NCBI GenBank assembly: GCA_021779335.1
Contig: JAJYAW010000013.1
Coordinates: 1 to 18,272 of the forward strand
Source of the DNA: Myxococcales bacterium
GTDB lineage: Bacteria; Myxococcota; Myxococcia; Myxococcales; Anaeromyxobacteraceae
DNA: 18,272 bases
Direction: 5' to 3'
A program made the translations under genes and the position numbers. The notes below the pieces were generated by a model. It saw nothing but the letters and a program-made list of their open reading frames with translations, was not told where the DNA came from and made no database searches. Positions 1-7,709 of this stretch are shown here, piece after piece. Every line of letters starts with the position of its first letter. The stretch's first letter is position 1.

Positions 1-3000
1 GGAGCGCCAGCGGGCCGCTGCTCCCGCCGCCGCAGCCGCCGCAGCCGCCCGGGGGCGGGGGCGGCCCGGCCGCCGCCAGCACCGGGTGGTTGGTGGCGTA
101 GCACTGACCGTCGCGGCACTGGCCCACCGGGCAGGTCACCCCGGTGCACGGGTCGTCGACGCAGATGCCGGCCTGGCAGACCTGGCCGGCGCCGCAGGCG
201 GTGCCCACGCAGGGGTCGGCCTGGCAGCTCCCGTCCACGCAGGTCTGGCTCGGCGAGCAGCTCTTCCCGACGCAGGGGTCCGCCACGCAGAAGCCGTCGG
301 CGCTGCACTTCTCGCCGCTGCGGCAGGTGACGATGGCGCAGGCCTGCACGCAGTCGCCCTGGCGGCAGAAGGTGCCGGACGGGCAGAGGACGCCGCTGCA
401 GCGGTCGGCCACGCAGCCGCCGTTCTGGCAGAGCTGGCCCGCCGGGCAGCCCACCGCGTAGCAGGCGCCGCCGGTGCAGTAGCCGCCGGCGCAGGTGGAG
501 CCGGTGCCGCACTTGATGACCGACGGGTCGCACGGGTCGCTGCAGGTGCCGCCGTTGCAGACGTTGCCGGGGGCGCAGGCGCCGCCGGTCGCGCCGCAGG
601 TGGTGACGATGCAGGCGCCCCCGAAGCAGAAGTAGCCCTCGCGGCAGAGCTTCTCCACGCCGTCGCAGGCCGACTCGACGCAGACGCCGTTCTGGCAGGC
701 GAAGCCGGCGCCGCACTGGGCCCCCTCGTCCACCAGGCCGTTGCAGTCGTCGTCCTTGCCGTTGCAGAGCTCGGGCCCGGGCAGCGTCTGCTGCTCGCAC
801 GGGCCGAACTGACCGCTGGCCTGGCAGAACTGGAAGCCCTTGACGCAGACGCTGGCGGGGTCGTCGGCCTTGAAGACGGCGCCGGCCGGGCCGGTCCAGC
901 AGCTCACCTTCTCGGTGGTGGCGAGGTCGGGCTTGGTGGGATCGGTGGCGCTCGGCTTGAACTGGCAGGACATGCAGTAGGGCGGCCCGTCGTCGAGCAT
1001 CCCGTTGCAGTTCTGGTCGAGGCCGTCGTTGCAGATCTCGGCGGTCGGGACCACCTCGTCCACGCAGGGGGCGTTCCAGTCCTTGCTGGCGGTGCAGGTC
1101 TGCGTGCCGGCGTGGCAGAGCCCCACCCCGGCGCTGCCGGCCGGGCCGTCGTAGCAGCCCCGCACCTGGCCCGGCGTGCACTGCCCGCACTGGTCGAGCT
1201 GGCCGTCGCAGTTGCGATCCAGGGCCAGCGCGCCGCCCTCCGGCGTGGCGCAGGGATCCGCCACCGGCGTCACCTCGCCGGCGCAGGCGCCCCAGCCGCC
1301 GGAGGCGCAGGTGCGCGTCCCGGAGGTGCAGATGCCGACCCCGAGGGTGCCGGGCGGGCCCGAGTAGCAGGACTCGGAGAGCGGCACGAGCGGCGGCCCC
1401 TTGGAGAGGTCGTCGACGGCGCCGTTGCAGTCGTCGTCGAGGCCGTTGCAGACCTCGGGGGCGGGGAGCACCTCGCCCTGGCAGGCGGAGTACCCGTAGC
1501 TGCCGTCCGGGTTCAGCTGGCAGGTCTCGACGCCGGCGCGGCACTGGCCGACGCCCTGCGTGCCCGCCGGGCCGTCGTAGCAGCCCTGCTCCAGGTTCTC
1601 GTCCACCAGCCCGTTGCAGTTGTCGTCGACGCCGTTGCAGATCTCCGGCTGCGGCGTGCTGGTCGGGGTGCAGACGCGGTTGCCGGCGGCGTCGCAGGTG
1701 AGCACGCCCTTCGCGCAGGCGCCCAGCAGGCCGGTGTCGCAGGCCACGCCGGAGGCGGTGCAGCCGGCCCCCAGGTTGAAGAGGGTGTTGAGCACCAGGC
1801 GCGAGCCGCCCACCTGGAAGCTCCCCTGCACGCCGGAGTAGCTGTGGCCGCCGAGGTAGACGATGGAGCCGTGGCCGGTGGCCCGGTCACGGAAGGTGAA
1901 GAAGTCCCAGTCGCGCGACACCGACGGGGAGCCCGAGGCGTACCTGGTGCCGATGAGCCGGGTCACGCCGGGCTGGTAGTTCCGCGAGGGGTCGGTCGTG
2001 TCGTCCGGCTTGTAGTCCTCGATGGCGCCCGTGTACGGCTTGAAGGGGAAGTCGCCGAGCTGCAGGAGGGGCGAGGCGAAGTTGGCGACGCCGTCCGGCG
2101 TGTAGCTGGCGGCGGGGAAGGGGTTGGTGGGGAGCTGGTTGTAGCGGACGCCGGTCCTGGTCTGGAACCGGGTGCTCGGGTCGCCGTCCTGGTAGTCCGC
2201 CGTGTAGCTCGTGCTGGTCAGGCCGGAGAAGGCCCCCTCGAACGAGCCCAGGCCGGCGCACTCGGCGAAGACGTCGCCGCCGGCCGCCGAGAAGGCGCCC
2301 ACCGTCTGGAGCACCTGGGCGACCTGGTCCGGCTGGTAGCGGGACCCGAGGCACTTGCAGGCCGACGAGTAGTCGGAGCAGGAGCCCGGGGCCACCCAGT
2401 GGGGCACCCAGAGGATCTGGTAGCCGCCCCGGCCGAAGGCGGAGGTCCGCCAGTCGGTCGAGCCGGGGGCGGGCAGGAAGTCGGCCAGGCCGAGCCGGTC
2501 GTAGATCTCGCCGTGCGGCCCGGCCGCCGTGCCGCCCGCCGTGCCGGTGCCGATGCCGGCCATGGCCAGGTACTGGCGGATGACCGGCTCGGCGTTCTTG
2601 GGGTCGCTCAGGCAGGTCCAGCTCGTCCCGGAGGCGTCCTTGACGCAGCTCGCGCTGCTGGAGGTGTTGCAGGTGGAGCTCGGCGCGGAGGTCCTGACCG
2701 AGAGGTTGCCCGAGCCGATGTCCAGGAGCGCCAGCTTGGGGGCCACCGCGCCGCCGGCGCTCCAGCCGCCCGCCATGGTCTTGGCCACGCTGGCCTGGAA
2801 GGCCACGTTGGAGACGTGCACGTTGACGGTGCCGAAGGCGGCCTGGTTGGCCTTCATGACCGCGATGGCCTTGGCGGCGTCGCTGCCGTCCACCACGAAC
2901 GGGCCGCCCATGTAGCTGATCTTGGCGGCCGCCGTGGGCGAGGCGCCGGGCTGGCCGGTGGCCCAGTCGAGCTCGAGCACCGGGAAGCCGCCGTCGTACT

Positions 3001-3388
3001 GGATGGCGAGATCGTAGCCATCGAGCTTGGCCTTCTGCGGATCGATGACCCAGTAGACCGCCACGTCGTTGCGGATGAGCTGGTAGACGAGGCCGTAGGC
3101 CTTGATGACGTCGCCCTGCGAGAGCGCCTGCGGGCACTGCACCCCGGAGGCGGTGGTGTAGCCCGTCTTGGTGCAGCTGGCCGTGGCGGTGTCGAGGCCG
3201 TCGGCCGCCTGGCGCGTGCACTGGTAGCAGACGTCCATGGGGATGACGAGCGAGCCCCGGGCGAAGGTCTTCACGCCCGGCTGGAAGTCGCCGCAGGAGG
3301 GGGCCAGGAGCGGCAGCGAGAGCCCGACGAGCAGGAAGGGGGCGAGCCCCGCGAACAGGCGGGCGGAGGTCGGGCGGCGGGTCGGCAT
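1..3388 (-). CDS. Secreted Cys-rich protein with MopE-type motifs and a MYXO-CTERM-like tail (3' end outside window)
   Basis: This frame is open without a stop from ATG 3388 to the window edge (1129 residues plus one base). GAGGAG lies 6 nt before the ATG. Residues 1-31 form a signal peptide (Arg-rich start, hydrophobic core) ending in APSC, a weak lipobox at Cys32. Residues about 85-540 are an alpha/beta globular region with few Cys. Residues 540-890 hold four clear MopE-type putative metal-binding motifs (CNGxDDDCNGxVDE style, near 584, 647, 786 and 875) and a degenerate one near 727. Residues 892-1097 are short Cys-rich repeats with a Cys about every 5-8 residues. A Pro-rich linker follows, then GGCGGCGGGSSGPLAL, where the window cuts the frame. 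A globular head, Cys-rich stalk and Cys-Gly C-terminal signal is an architecture known from Myxococcota surface proteins such as TraA. The sorting-signal call is good but incomplete, because its membrane helix and Arg cluster are off the edge. The molecular function is unknown. Confidence 0.88.
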   Translation of the reverse strand, partial: MPTRRPTSARLFAGLAPFLLVGLSLPLLAPSCGDFQPGVKTFARGSLVIPMDVCYQCTRQAADGLDTATASCTKTGYTTASGVQCPQALSQGDVIKAYGLVYQLIRNDVAVYWVIDPQKAKLDGYDLAIQYDGGFPVLELDWATGQPGASPTAAAKISYMGGPFVVDGSDAAKAIAVMKANQAAFGTVNVHVSNVAFQASVAKTMAGGWSAGGAVAPKLALLDIGSGNLSVRTSAPSSTCNTSSSASCVKDASGTSWTCLSDPKNAEPVIRQYLAMAGIGTGTAGGTAAGPHGEIYDRLGLADFLPAPGSTDWRTSAFGRGGYQILWVPHWVAPGSCSDYSSACKCLGSRYQPDQVAQVLQTVGAFSAAGGDVFAECAGLGSFEGAFSGLTSTSYTADYQDGDPSTRFQTRTGVRYNQLPTNPFPAASYTPDGVANFASPLLQLGDFPFKPYTGAIEDYKPDDTTDPSRNYQPGVTRLIGTRYASGSPSVSRDWDFFTFRDRATGHGSIVYLGGHSYSGVQGSFQVGGSRLVLNTLFNLGAGCTASGVACDTGLLGACAKGVLTCDAAGNRVCTPTSTPQPEICNGVDDNCNGLVDENLEQGCYDGPAGTQGVGQCRAGVETCQLNPDGSYGYSACQGEVLPAPEVCNGLDDDCNGAVDDLSKGPPLVPLSESCYSGPPGTLGVGICTSGTRTCASGGWGACAGEVTPVADPCATPEGGALALDRNCDGQLDQCGQCTPGQVRGCYDGPAGSAGVGLCHAGTQTCTASKDWNAPCVDEVVPTAEICNDGLDQNCNGMLDDGPPYCMSCQFKPSATDPTKPDLATTEKVSCWTGPAGAVFKADDPASVCVKGFQFCQASGQFGPCEQQTLPGPELCNGKDDDCNGLVDEGAQCGAGFACQNGVCVESACDGVEKLCREGYFCFGGACIVTTCGATGGACAPGNVCNGGTCSDPCDPSVIKCGTGSTCAGGYCTGGACYAVGCPAGQLCQNGGCVADRCSGVLCPSGTFCRQGDCVQACAIVTCRSGEKCSADGFCVADPCVGKSCSPSQTCVDGSCQADPCVGTACGAGQVCQAGICVDDPCTGVTCPVGQCRDGQCYATNHPVLAAAGPPPPPGGCGGCGGGSSGPLAL
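98..715 (-). repeat. Short Cys-rich repeats forming a stalk
   Basis: Residues 892-1097 of the minus-strand protein contain closely spaced Cys in units of about 20-25 residues, with recurring patterns such as C-x-x-G-x-x-C-x-x-G-x-C-V. Such disulfide-rich repeats usually form a rigid extracellular stalk between a head domain and a surface anchor. They end just before the Pro-rich linker and the Cys-Gly sorting-type motif. Confidence 0.7.
725..1642 (-). repeat. MopE-type motif repeats within the Cys-rich protein
   Basis: Tandem but irregular units at residues 583-888 of the minus-strand protein share a CNG-x-D-D-x-CNG-x-V/L-D-E/D core, followed by a Cys-x-Gly-Pro-Ala/Pro-Gly element and two or three further Cys. 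The cores lie near residues 584, 647, 786 and 875, with a degenerate copy near 727 (DRNCDGQLDQ). This pattern matches the putative metal-binding motif family named after the Methylococcus MopE copper-binding protein. Metal binding here is inferred from the family only. Confidence 0.75.
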
Positions 3389-3520
3389 GGCGGTCTCCTC
3401 GAGCGCGGATCGTACCACGGGCGCGGGACGGCCATGGAGCCGCCGTGTCGTCGCAGGGCGCACACGCTGCGGGCCATGAGGGGCCGCGACCGCCGCCGCC
3501 CGCGCGGTTGACTCCTCCCG
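3389..3520. promoter_or_regulatory. Divergent intergenic region between the Cys-rich protein and the CPBP protease
   Basis: These 132 bases separate two divergent genes and must hold both promoters if the genes are transcribed separately. On the minus strand, TACGAT (3414-3409) is a -10-like hexamer about 20 nt upstream of the ATG at 3388, but no good -35 box lies at the right distance. I see no convincing plus-strand promoter or Shine-Dalgarno for the GTG start at 3521, although CTCCTCCCG runs straight into it. No small gene is evident. Confidence 0.3.
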
Positions 3521-4330
3521 GTGCGCGTGCGATCCGGGGACGTGCCCGCGCCGCCCCTCGCCCCGCCCGCGCCCTCGCCCGCGGGGCCCCTCCCGGAGCG
3601 GACCGGCGCGCTCCTCGCCACCTGGGGCGCCGCGGTGGCCGGCATCGCGGCGGCGCGGCTGCTGGCCCGGGCCGATCCCACCGGCCTGCTCGCCGCCAAC
3701 CTGGCCGGCGTGGCGGCCCTCCTCTTCATCTGGCTCCCCGACCGCCGGCTGCGCGCCCGCGGCGAGGACTGGGACGCCTACGGCGCGCCCCGCCACCGCC
3801 TGGCGGATCCCCGCGCCTGGCGCGAGCTGGCGCGCGGGGCCGGGCAGGGGCTGCTGGCCTGCGCCGTCGTCTTCCCGCCCTTCGTGGGGCTCTTCTGGCT
3901 CTTCGCCGCCACGCTGCCGCACCTGCCGCCCGGGCTGGCCGGCTGGCTGGCCCCGTACCTCGGGGTGCCGGCCTTCGCCTTCCGGCTGCCCGACCAGCTC
4001 CCGCTCCGGGTGGCGGTGCAGCTCCTGGTGGTGGCGCTCCCGGAGGAGCTCTTCTACCGGGGCTGGCTCCAGACCAGCCTCGCCCGGCGGGCGCCCGGCC
4101 GCGGCGTCACCGTGCTCGGGGCGCGCCTGGGCCGGGGCTTCCTCCTGACCCAGGCGCTCTTCGCGCTGGGCCACCTGGTCACGCTGCAGCCCTGGCGGAT
4201 CGGCACCTTCGTCCCCGGGCTGCTCTTCGGCTGGCTGCGCGAGCGGAGCGGCGGCCTGGCGGCGCCGGTGGTCGCCCACGGCCTCTCCAACCTCCTCCTG
4301 ACCACCCTGGAGCGCTCCTTCTACGGCTGA
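3521..4330 (+). CDS. CPBP-family glutamic intramembrane protease, candidate myxosortase
   Basis: This multi-pass membrane protein has 269 residues from the GTG at 3521; GTG 3542 is an alternative start. It carries the CPBP (Rce1/CAAX type II-like) signature: EELFYRG (Glu175, Glu176, Arg180), then FALGH (Phe214, His218), then HGLSN (His253, Asn257). Hydrophobic segments lie near residues 32-50, 57-72, 108-131, 164-175, 207-222 and 228-240. From family knowledge, Glu and His activate water for cleavage within the membrane, and the myxosortases (MrtX, MrtC, MrtP) that process MYXO-CTERM proteins belong to this superfamily. The divergent neighbour ends in a MYXO-CTERM-like motif, which favours that role. 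The conserved core (ALPEELFYRG, then an LFALGH helix and PGLLFGWLR) resembles my recollection of the MrtC type, but I cannot run the profile. The alternative is an unrelated CPBP protease. Catalytic residues are intact. Confidence 0.8.
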   Translation: MRVRSGDVPAPPLAPPAPSPAGPLPERTGALLATWGAAVAGIAAARLLARADPTGLLAANLAGVAALLFIWLPDRRLRARGEDWDAYGAPRHRLADPRAWRELARGAGQGLLACAVVFPPFVGLFWLFAATLPHLPPGLAGWLAPYLGVPAFAFRLPDQLPLRVAVQLLVVALPEELFYRGWLQTSLARRAPGRGVTVLGARLGRGFLLTQALFALGHLVTLQPWRIGTFVPGLLFGWLRERSGGLAAPVVAHGLSNLLLTTLERSFYG

Positions 4331-4342
4331 GGCGCCCCGCGG

Positions 4343-4371
4343 CTGACAGGGCCGCCGCGCGGCGCTACAAC
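4343..4371 (+). promoter_or_regulatory. Sigma70-type promoter of the dGTPase gene, predicted leaderless
   Basis: CTGACA (4343-4348) is separated by exactly 17 nt from TACAAC (4366-4371), matching 5/6 and 4/6 consensus bases. A start point 6-8 nt after the -10 box falls at about 4377-4379, on the ATG at 4378. No Shine-Dalgarno sequence precedes that ATG. The promoter begins 12 nt after the end of the CPBP gene, so the dGTPase can be transcribed independently. Confidence 0.55.
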
Positions 4372-4377
4372 CCTGCC

Positions 4378-5427
4378 ATGCCCCCGACCATCCGAGCCAT
4401 GCTGGAGGAGCAGGAGGCGCGCACCTTCCACCCGCGCGCCGCCCTCTCGTCGGCCACGCGGGGGCGCCAGCGGCCGGAGCCCGAGGACGACATGCGCCCC
4501 GCCTACCAGCGGGACCGCGACCGGCTCCTCCACTGCAAGTCCTTCCGGCGGCTCAAGGGGAAGACCCAGGTCTTCCTGGCGCCGCGCGGGGACCACTACC
4601 GCAACCGGCTGACCCACACGCTGGAGGTGGCGCAGGTGGGCCGCTCCATCGCCCGGGCCCTGCGGCTCAACGAGATGCTGGTGGAGGCCACGGTCATGGG
4701 CCACGACCTGGGCCACACCCCCTTCGGCCACGCCGGCGAGCGGGTGCTGGCCGAGGCGGTGGCGGGCGGCTTCCACCACGTCCTCCAGTCGGTCCGGGTG
4801 GTGGAGGTGCTGGAGAAGGACGGGGCCGGCCTCAACCTGACCGCCGAGGTGCGCGACGGCATCCTGCGCCACTCCAAGGGCAAGGGCGGCCTGCTCATGC
4901 GCGGCGGCGGGGCCGGGGCCCTCACGCTGGAGGCGGAGATCGTCCGGCTGGCCGACGTCATCGCCTACGTCAACCACGACCTGGACGACGCGGTGCGGGC
5001 CGGGCTGCTCACCGAGGGCGAGGTGCCGGCGGAGATCCGGCGCGCCCTGGGCGGCCGCCACTCCGAGCGGCTGGCCACCCTCATCCGCGACGTCATCGTC
5101 CACACCGACCTGGACGGCGGCGGCCACGTCGGGCTCTCGCCGGAGGTGCACGGCGCCCTGCTGGCGCTGCGCGACTTCCTCTACGCCCGCGTCTACGAGA
5201 ACCCGGTGGTGCACGAGGAGTTCGTCAAGGCGCAGCGCATCCTGCTCGACCTCTACCGGTGGTGCGTGGAGGACGGGGCCAGGCTGGAGCGGGGCTTCGG
5301 CGTGGCGCCGCGCCCGGGCGAGACGCTGGAGCGGGCCGTCACCGACTTCATCTCGGGCATGACCGACCGGTTCGCCCTGGCCACCTGGGAGGGGCTGTTC
5401 GTGCCGCGCCCCTGGGCCATCGTCTGA
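4378..5427 (+). CDS. dgt: HD-domain deoxyguanosinetriphosphate triphosphohydrolase (dGTPase-like)
   Basis: This 349-residue protein is of normal length for the short, type 2 dGTPase-like family. These enzymes cleave dNTPs, classically dGTP, to the deoxynucleoside and triphosphate, and so control dNTP pools in the cytoplasm. The N-terminus has the family pattern of RGR, then YQRDRDRLLHCKSFRRLKGKTQVF. The metal-binding HD set is visible: His80 (LTHTLEV), His109-Asp110 (MGHDLGHTPFGH) and Asp193 (LADVIAY). The start chosen is ATG 4378, because a promoter is placed to initiate there. ATG 4399 (MLEEQEAR) matches the start of some relatives and is the main alternative. The reading frame extends far upstream, but that part is a shadow of the CPBP gene. 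No residue expected for catalysis is missing. The true substrate preference cannot be read from sequence. Confidence 0.9.
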   Translation: MPPTIRAMLEEQEARTFHPRAALSSATRGRQRPEPEDDMRPAYQRDRDRLLHCKSFRRLKGKTQVFLAPRGDHYRNRLTHTLEVAQVGRSIARALRLNEMLVEATVMGHDLGHTPFGHAGERVLAEAVAGGFHHVLQSVRVVEVLEKDGAGLNLTAEVRDGILRHSKGKGGLLMRGGGAGALTLEAEIVRLADVIAYVNHDLDDAVRAGLLTEGEVPAEIRRALGGRHSERLATLIRDVIVHTDLDGGGHVGLSPEVHGALLALRDFLYARVYENPVVHEEFVKAQRILLDLYRWCVEDGARLERGFGVAPRPGETLERAVTDFISGMTDRFALATWEGLFVPRPWAIV

Positions 5428-5454
5428 TCCCGCGGCGCCGTCGCGACGCGGCGT

Positions 5455-5483
5455 TTGACAGGCCGGGGCGCCGCACCTAGCAT
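5455..5483 (+). promoter_or_regulatory. Sigma70-type promoter of the Hsp70-J-CvpA operon
   Basis: A perfect -35 box TTGACA (5455-5460) is followed after exactly 17 nt by TAGCAT (5478-5483, 4/6 match). The start point would be near 5490, leaving a leader of about 30 nt with GAGGA at 5503-5507 upstream of the ATG at 5520. I see no CIRCE-type inverted repeat and no sigma32-like box, so heat-shock control of the usual kind is not indicated. Confidence 0.65.
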
Positions 5484-5519
5484 CGAAAACCGCCCTGAAA
5501 CCGAGGACGAAGACACCAC

Positions 5520-7118
5520 ATGAGCGAAGACATCGCCGTCGGAATCGACCTCGGAACCAGCTACTCCTGCGTGGCCGTCGCCGTCGACGGCAAGCCCCAG
5601 GTCATCCCCAACGAGTGGGGCGAGCACACCCACGCCTCGGTGGTGAGCTTCCTGGACGACGGCCACGTCCTGGTCGGCAACGACGCCAAGAAGAACATCA
5701 TCACCAACGCCGAGCACACCGTCTACTCGGCCAAGCGGCTCATCGGCCGCTTCTACTTCTCCGACGAGGTGAAGAAGGCCCAGGCGGTGATGCCCTACGG
5801 CATCGTGGAGGGGCCCAACAACTCGGTCCGCATCCAGGTGCGCGACAGGACCCTGGCCATCCCCGAGATCTCCGCGCTGGTCCTCAAGGAGATGAAGGCC
5901 ATCGCCGAGACGCACCTGGGGCGCGAGGTGAAGAAGGCGGTGGTCACCTGCCCGGCCTACTTCAACGACAACCAGCGCCAGGCCACCAAGGACGCGGGCC
6001 GCATCGCCGGGCTGGAGGTCCTGCGCATCATCAACGAGCCGACCGCGGCGGCGCTGGCCTACGGCTTCGGAAAGGACATCTCCCAGAAGATCTGCGTCTA
6101 CGACCTGGGCGGCGGCACCTTCGACGTCTCCATCCTCGAGATCGGCAAGGACGTCTTCGAGGTGCTCTCCACCGCCGGCGACACCTACCTGGGCGGCGAC
6201 GACTTCGACGATCGCATCATGGCCTGGCTGGCCGACGACTTCCTCAAGGCCCACGGCCTGGACCTGCGCCAGAACAAGTTCTGCCTGCAGATGCTCAAGG
6301 AGGCGGGGGAGCGGGCCAAGATCGAGGTGGGGCGCGACGGGGTGGCCGAGATCAGCGTCCCGGGCATCTGCCAGTCGCCCGAGGGGCAGGTGCTGGACCT
6401 GACGGCGCGGCTGCAGCAGGACCAGTTCAACCGGATGGTGATGGACCTGGTGCAGCGCACCTTCAAGGTGTGCGACGAGGCGCTCCAGTCGGCCCGCCTC
6501 ACCGCCGCCGACGTCGACGCCGTCATCCTGGTGGGCGGCCCGACCCGGCTCCCCATCATCCGCACCTCGGTGCGCCACTACTTCCAGAAGGATCCGCTCA
6601 CCGGGGTGGACCCGGACCAGGTGGTGGCCCTGGGCGCCGCCATCCAGGGCGCGGCGCTGCTCTCCACCTCGGCGGCCGAGTACGGCCAGGCCAGCTACCT
6701 GCTCGACGTCACGCCGCTCTCGCTGCGCGTCGGCACGGTGGGGGGCTTCTCCGAGAAGATCATCGACAAGAACACGCCCATCCCCATCGAGAAGTCCAAG
6801 ACCTTCACCACCAGCCGCGACGGCCAGGACCGCGTCAAGATCCGCGTCTACCAGGGCGAGTCGAGCAAGGTGGACGGCTGCGAGCTGCTCGGCGAGTTCG
6901 AGTTCACCGGCTTCCGCATCGGCTACCGCGGGGAGGTGCAGATCCAGGTGACCTTCGAGATCGACTCGAACGGCATCGTCAACGTCGCGGCCACCGACCT
7001 GGAGACCGGCCAGAAGACCTCCACCACCATCAGCCTCTCGTCCGGCCTGTCGGAGCAGGACCTGCAGAGGGCCATCGACGACAACGCCGGCATGGAGCTG
7101 GCCGCGCGCCAGCCCTGA
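5520..7118 (+). CDS. Hsp70-family chaperone lacking the C-terminal lid
   Basis: This is an Hsp70 of 532 residues, about 100 shorter than DnaK. The nucleotide-binding domain is complete: GIDLGTSYS (8-16), Lys72, the NEPTAAALAYG stretch around Glu173, DLGGGTFD (195-202) and VGGPTRLP (338-345). The interdomain linker LLDVTPLSL (394-402) and the beta-sandwich substrate-binding domain (to about residue 505) are present. After this there is only a short helix (about 510-525), so most of the alpha-helical lid and the acidic tail are absent. The stop is followed directly by the J-protein gene, so a truncating frameshift is unlikely. Known Hsp70s bind exposed peptides under ATP and J-protein control; without a lid, client release should be faster. 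Myxobacteria encode many DnaK paralogues with specialised roles. This is not the canonical dnaK, since grpE and dnaJ are not adjacent. Confidence 0.93.
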   Translation: MSEDIAVGIDLGTSYSCVAVAVDGKPQVIPNEWGEHTHASVVSFLDDGHVLVGNDAKKNIITNAEHTVYSAKRLIGRFYFSDEVKKAQAVMPYGIVEGPNNSVRIQVRDRTLAIPEISALVLKEMKAIAETHLGREVKKAVVTCPAYFNDNQRQATKDAGRIAGLEVLRIINEPTAAALAYGFGKDISQKICVYDLGGGTFDVSILEIGKDVFEVLSTAGDTYLGGDDFDDRIMAWLADDFLKAHGLDLRQNKFCLQMLKEAGERAKIEVGRDGVAEISVPGICQSPEGQVLDLTARLQQDQFNRMVMDLVQRTFKVCDEALQSARLTAADVDAVILVGGPTRLPIIRTSVRHYFQKDPLTGVDPDQVVALGAAIQGAALLSTSAAEYGQASYLLDVTPLSLRVGTVGGFSEKIIDKNTPIPIEKSKTFTTSRDGQDRVKIRVYQGESSKVDGCELLGEFEFTGFRIGYRGEVQIQVTFEIDSNGIVNVAATDLETGQKTSTTISLSSGLSEQDLQRAIDDNAGMELAARQP

Positions 7119-7145
7119 GCCCGACCACCCGCCCGAGCCGCCGCC

Positions 7146-7709
7146 ATGGACGCGCAGTTCCTCATCGAGATCGAGACCCTGGCCGCCGTGCTGGATCAGC
7201 TCGACTACTACGGCGTGCTCAAGCTCCAGCAGGGCGCCGGCGCCGCCGACGTCAAGGCCGCCTACTACCGCGAGTCGCGCGCCTACCACCCGGACCGCTT
7301 CGCCGCGGTGGAGAGCGCCGAGCTCAAGGAGCTCATCGGCCGCATCTACCGGCGCATCAACGAGGCCTACACCGTGCTGCGCGACGACCAGAAGCGGGTG
7401 CGCTACCTGGCCGACGTGACCGGGCCGGACCGGGCCAGGAAGCTGCGCTTCACCGAGGCCGAGGAGGCCGCGGTGAGCCAGGAGCAGAAGAAGAAGCTGG
7501 AGGAGCAGTTCGGCCAGACGCCCAACGGGCGGAAGTTCTACGCCACCGCCGCGCTGGAGCTGAAGGCGGAGCGCTGGGAGGCGGCCGAGCGCGCCTTGAA
7601 GAGCGCCCTCATGTACGAGCCCGGCAACCCGAAGTTCAAGGAGCAGCTGGCGGCGGTGCAGGCGGAGCTGGAGAAGACCCGCGTCAAGGGCGACTACCGC
7701 ATCAAGTGA
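7146..7709 (+). CDS. J-domain protein with C-terminal TPR-like repeat
   Basis: The 187-residue protein has an N-terminal J domain at about residues 18-88, beginning DYYGVLKL and carrying the catalytic His-Pro-Asp at 48-50 (YHPDRF). The helix after the HPD motif ends with NEAYTVLRD, the usual J-domain close. A charged, helical linker (about 100-122) is followed by a TPR-like helical pair (about 130-175, with AERWEAAERALKSALMYEPGN). It lacks the Gly/Phe and zinc-finger regions of DnaJ. It lies 27 nt after the Hsp70 and is almost certainly its dedicated co-chaperone, stimulating ATP hydrolysis while the TPR part selects a partner. It overlaps the next gene by 4 nt, so translation is probably coupled. 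Confidence 0.9.
   Translation: MDAQFLIEIETLAAVLDQLDYYGVLKLQQGAGAADVKAAYYRESRAYHPDRFAAVESAELKELIGRIYRRINEAYTVLRDDQKRVRYLADVTGPDRARKLRFTEAEEAAVSQEQKKKLEEQFGQTPNGRKFYATAALELKAERWEAAERALKSALMYEPGNPKFKEQLAAVQAELEKTRVKGDYRIK

Noticed and set aside
1887..3221. A 444-residue minus-strand frame overlapping the Cys-rich protein gene
   Set aside because: It is a different frame on the same strand, rich in Arg, Gly and Pro, with no domain. The frame from ATG 3388 has a signal peptide and clear repeats.
86..3511. A 1141-residue open frame on the plus strand
   Set aside because: It is antisense to the Cys-rich protein gene, its translation is low-complexity Ala/Gly/Val/Arg, and it shows no domain. GC-rich codon bias explains the lack of stops.
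3445..4377. A long N-terminal extension of the dGTPase frame
   Set aside because: It overlaps the whole CPBP gene and is low-complexity. Homology begins at about 4378, where a promoter and ATG also sit.
5428..5519. A CIRCE or heat-shock element upstream of the Hsp70 gene
   Set aside because: I looked for the CIRCE inverted repeat and a sigma32-like box and found neither, only a sigma70-type promoter.
7041..7118. Truncation of the Hsp70 by a frameshift that hides a lid domain
   Set aside because: Only 27 nt separate the stop from the J-protein start, leaving no room for lid-coding sequence downstream.
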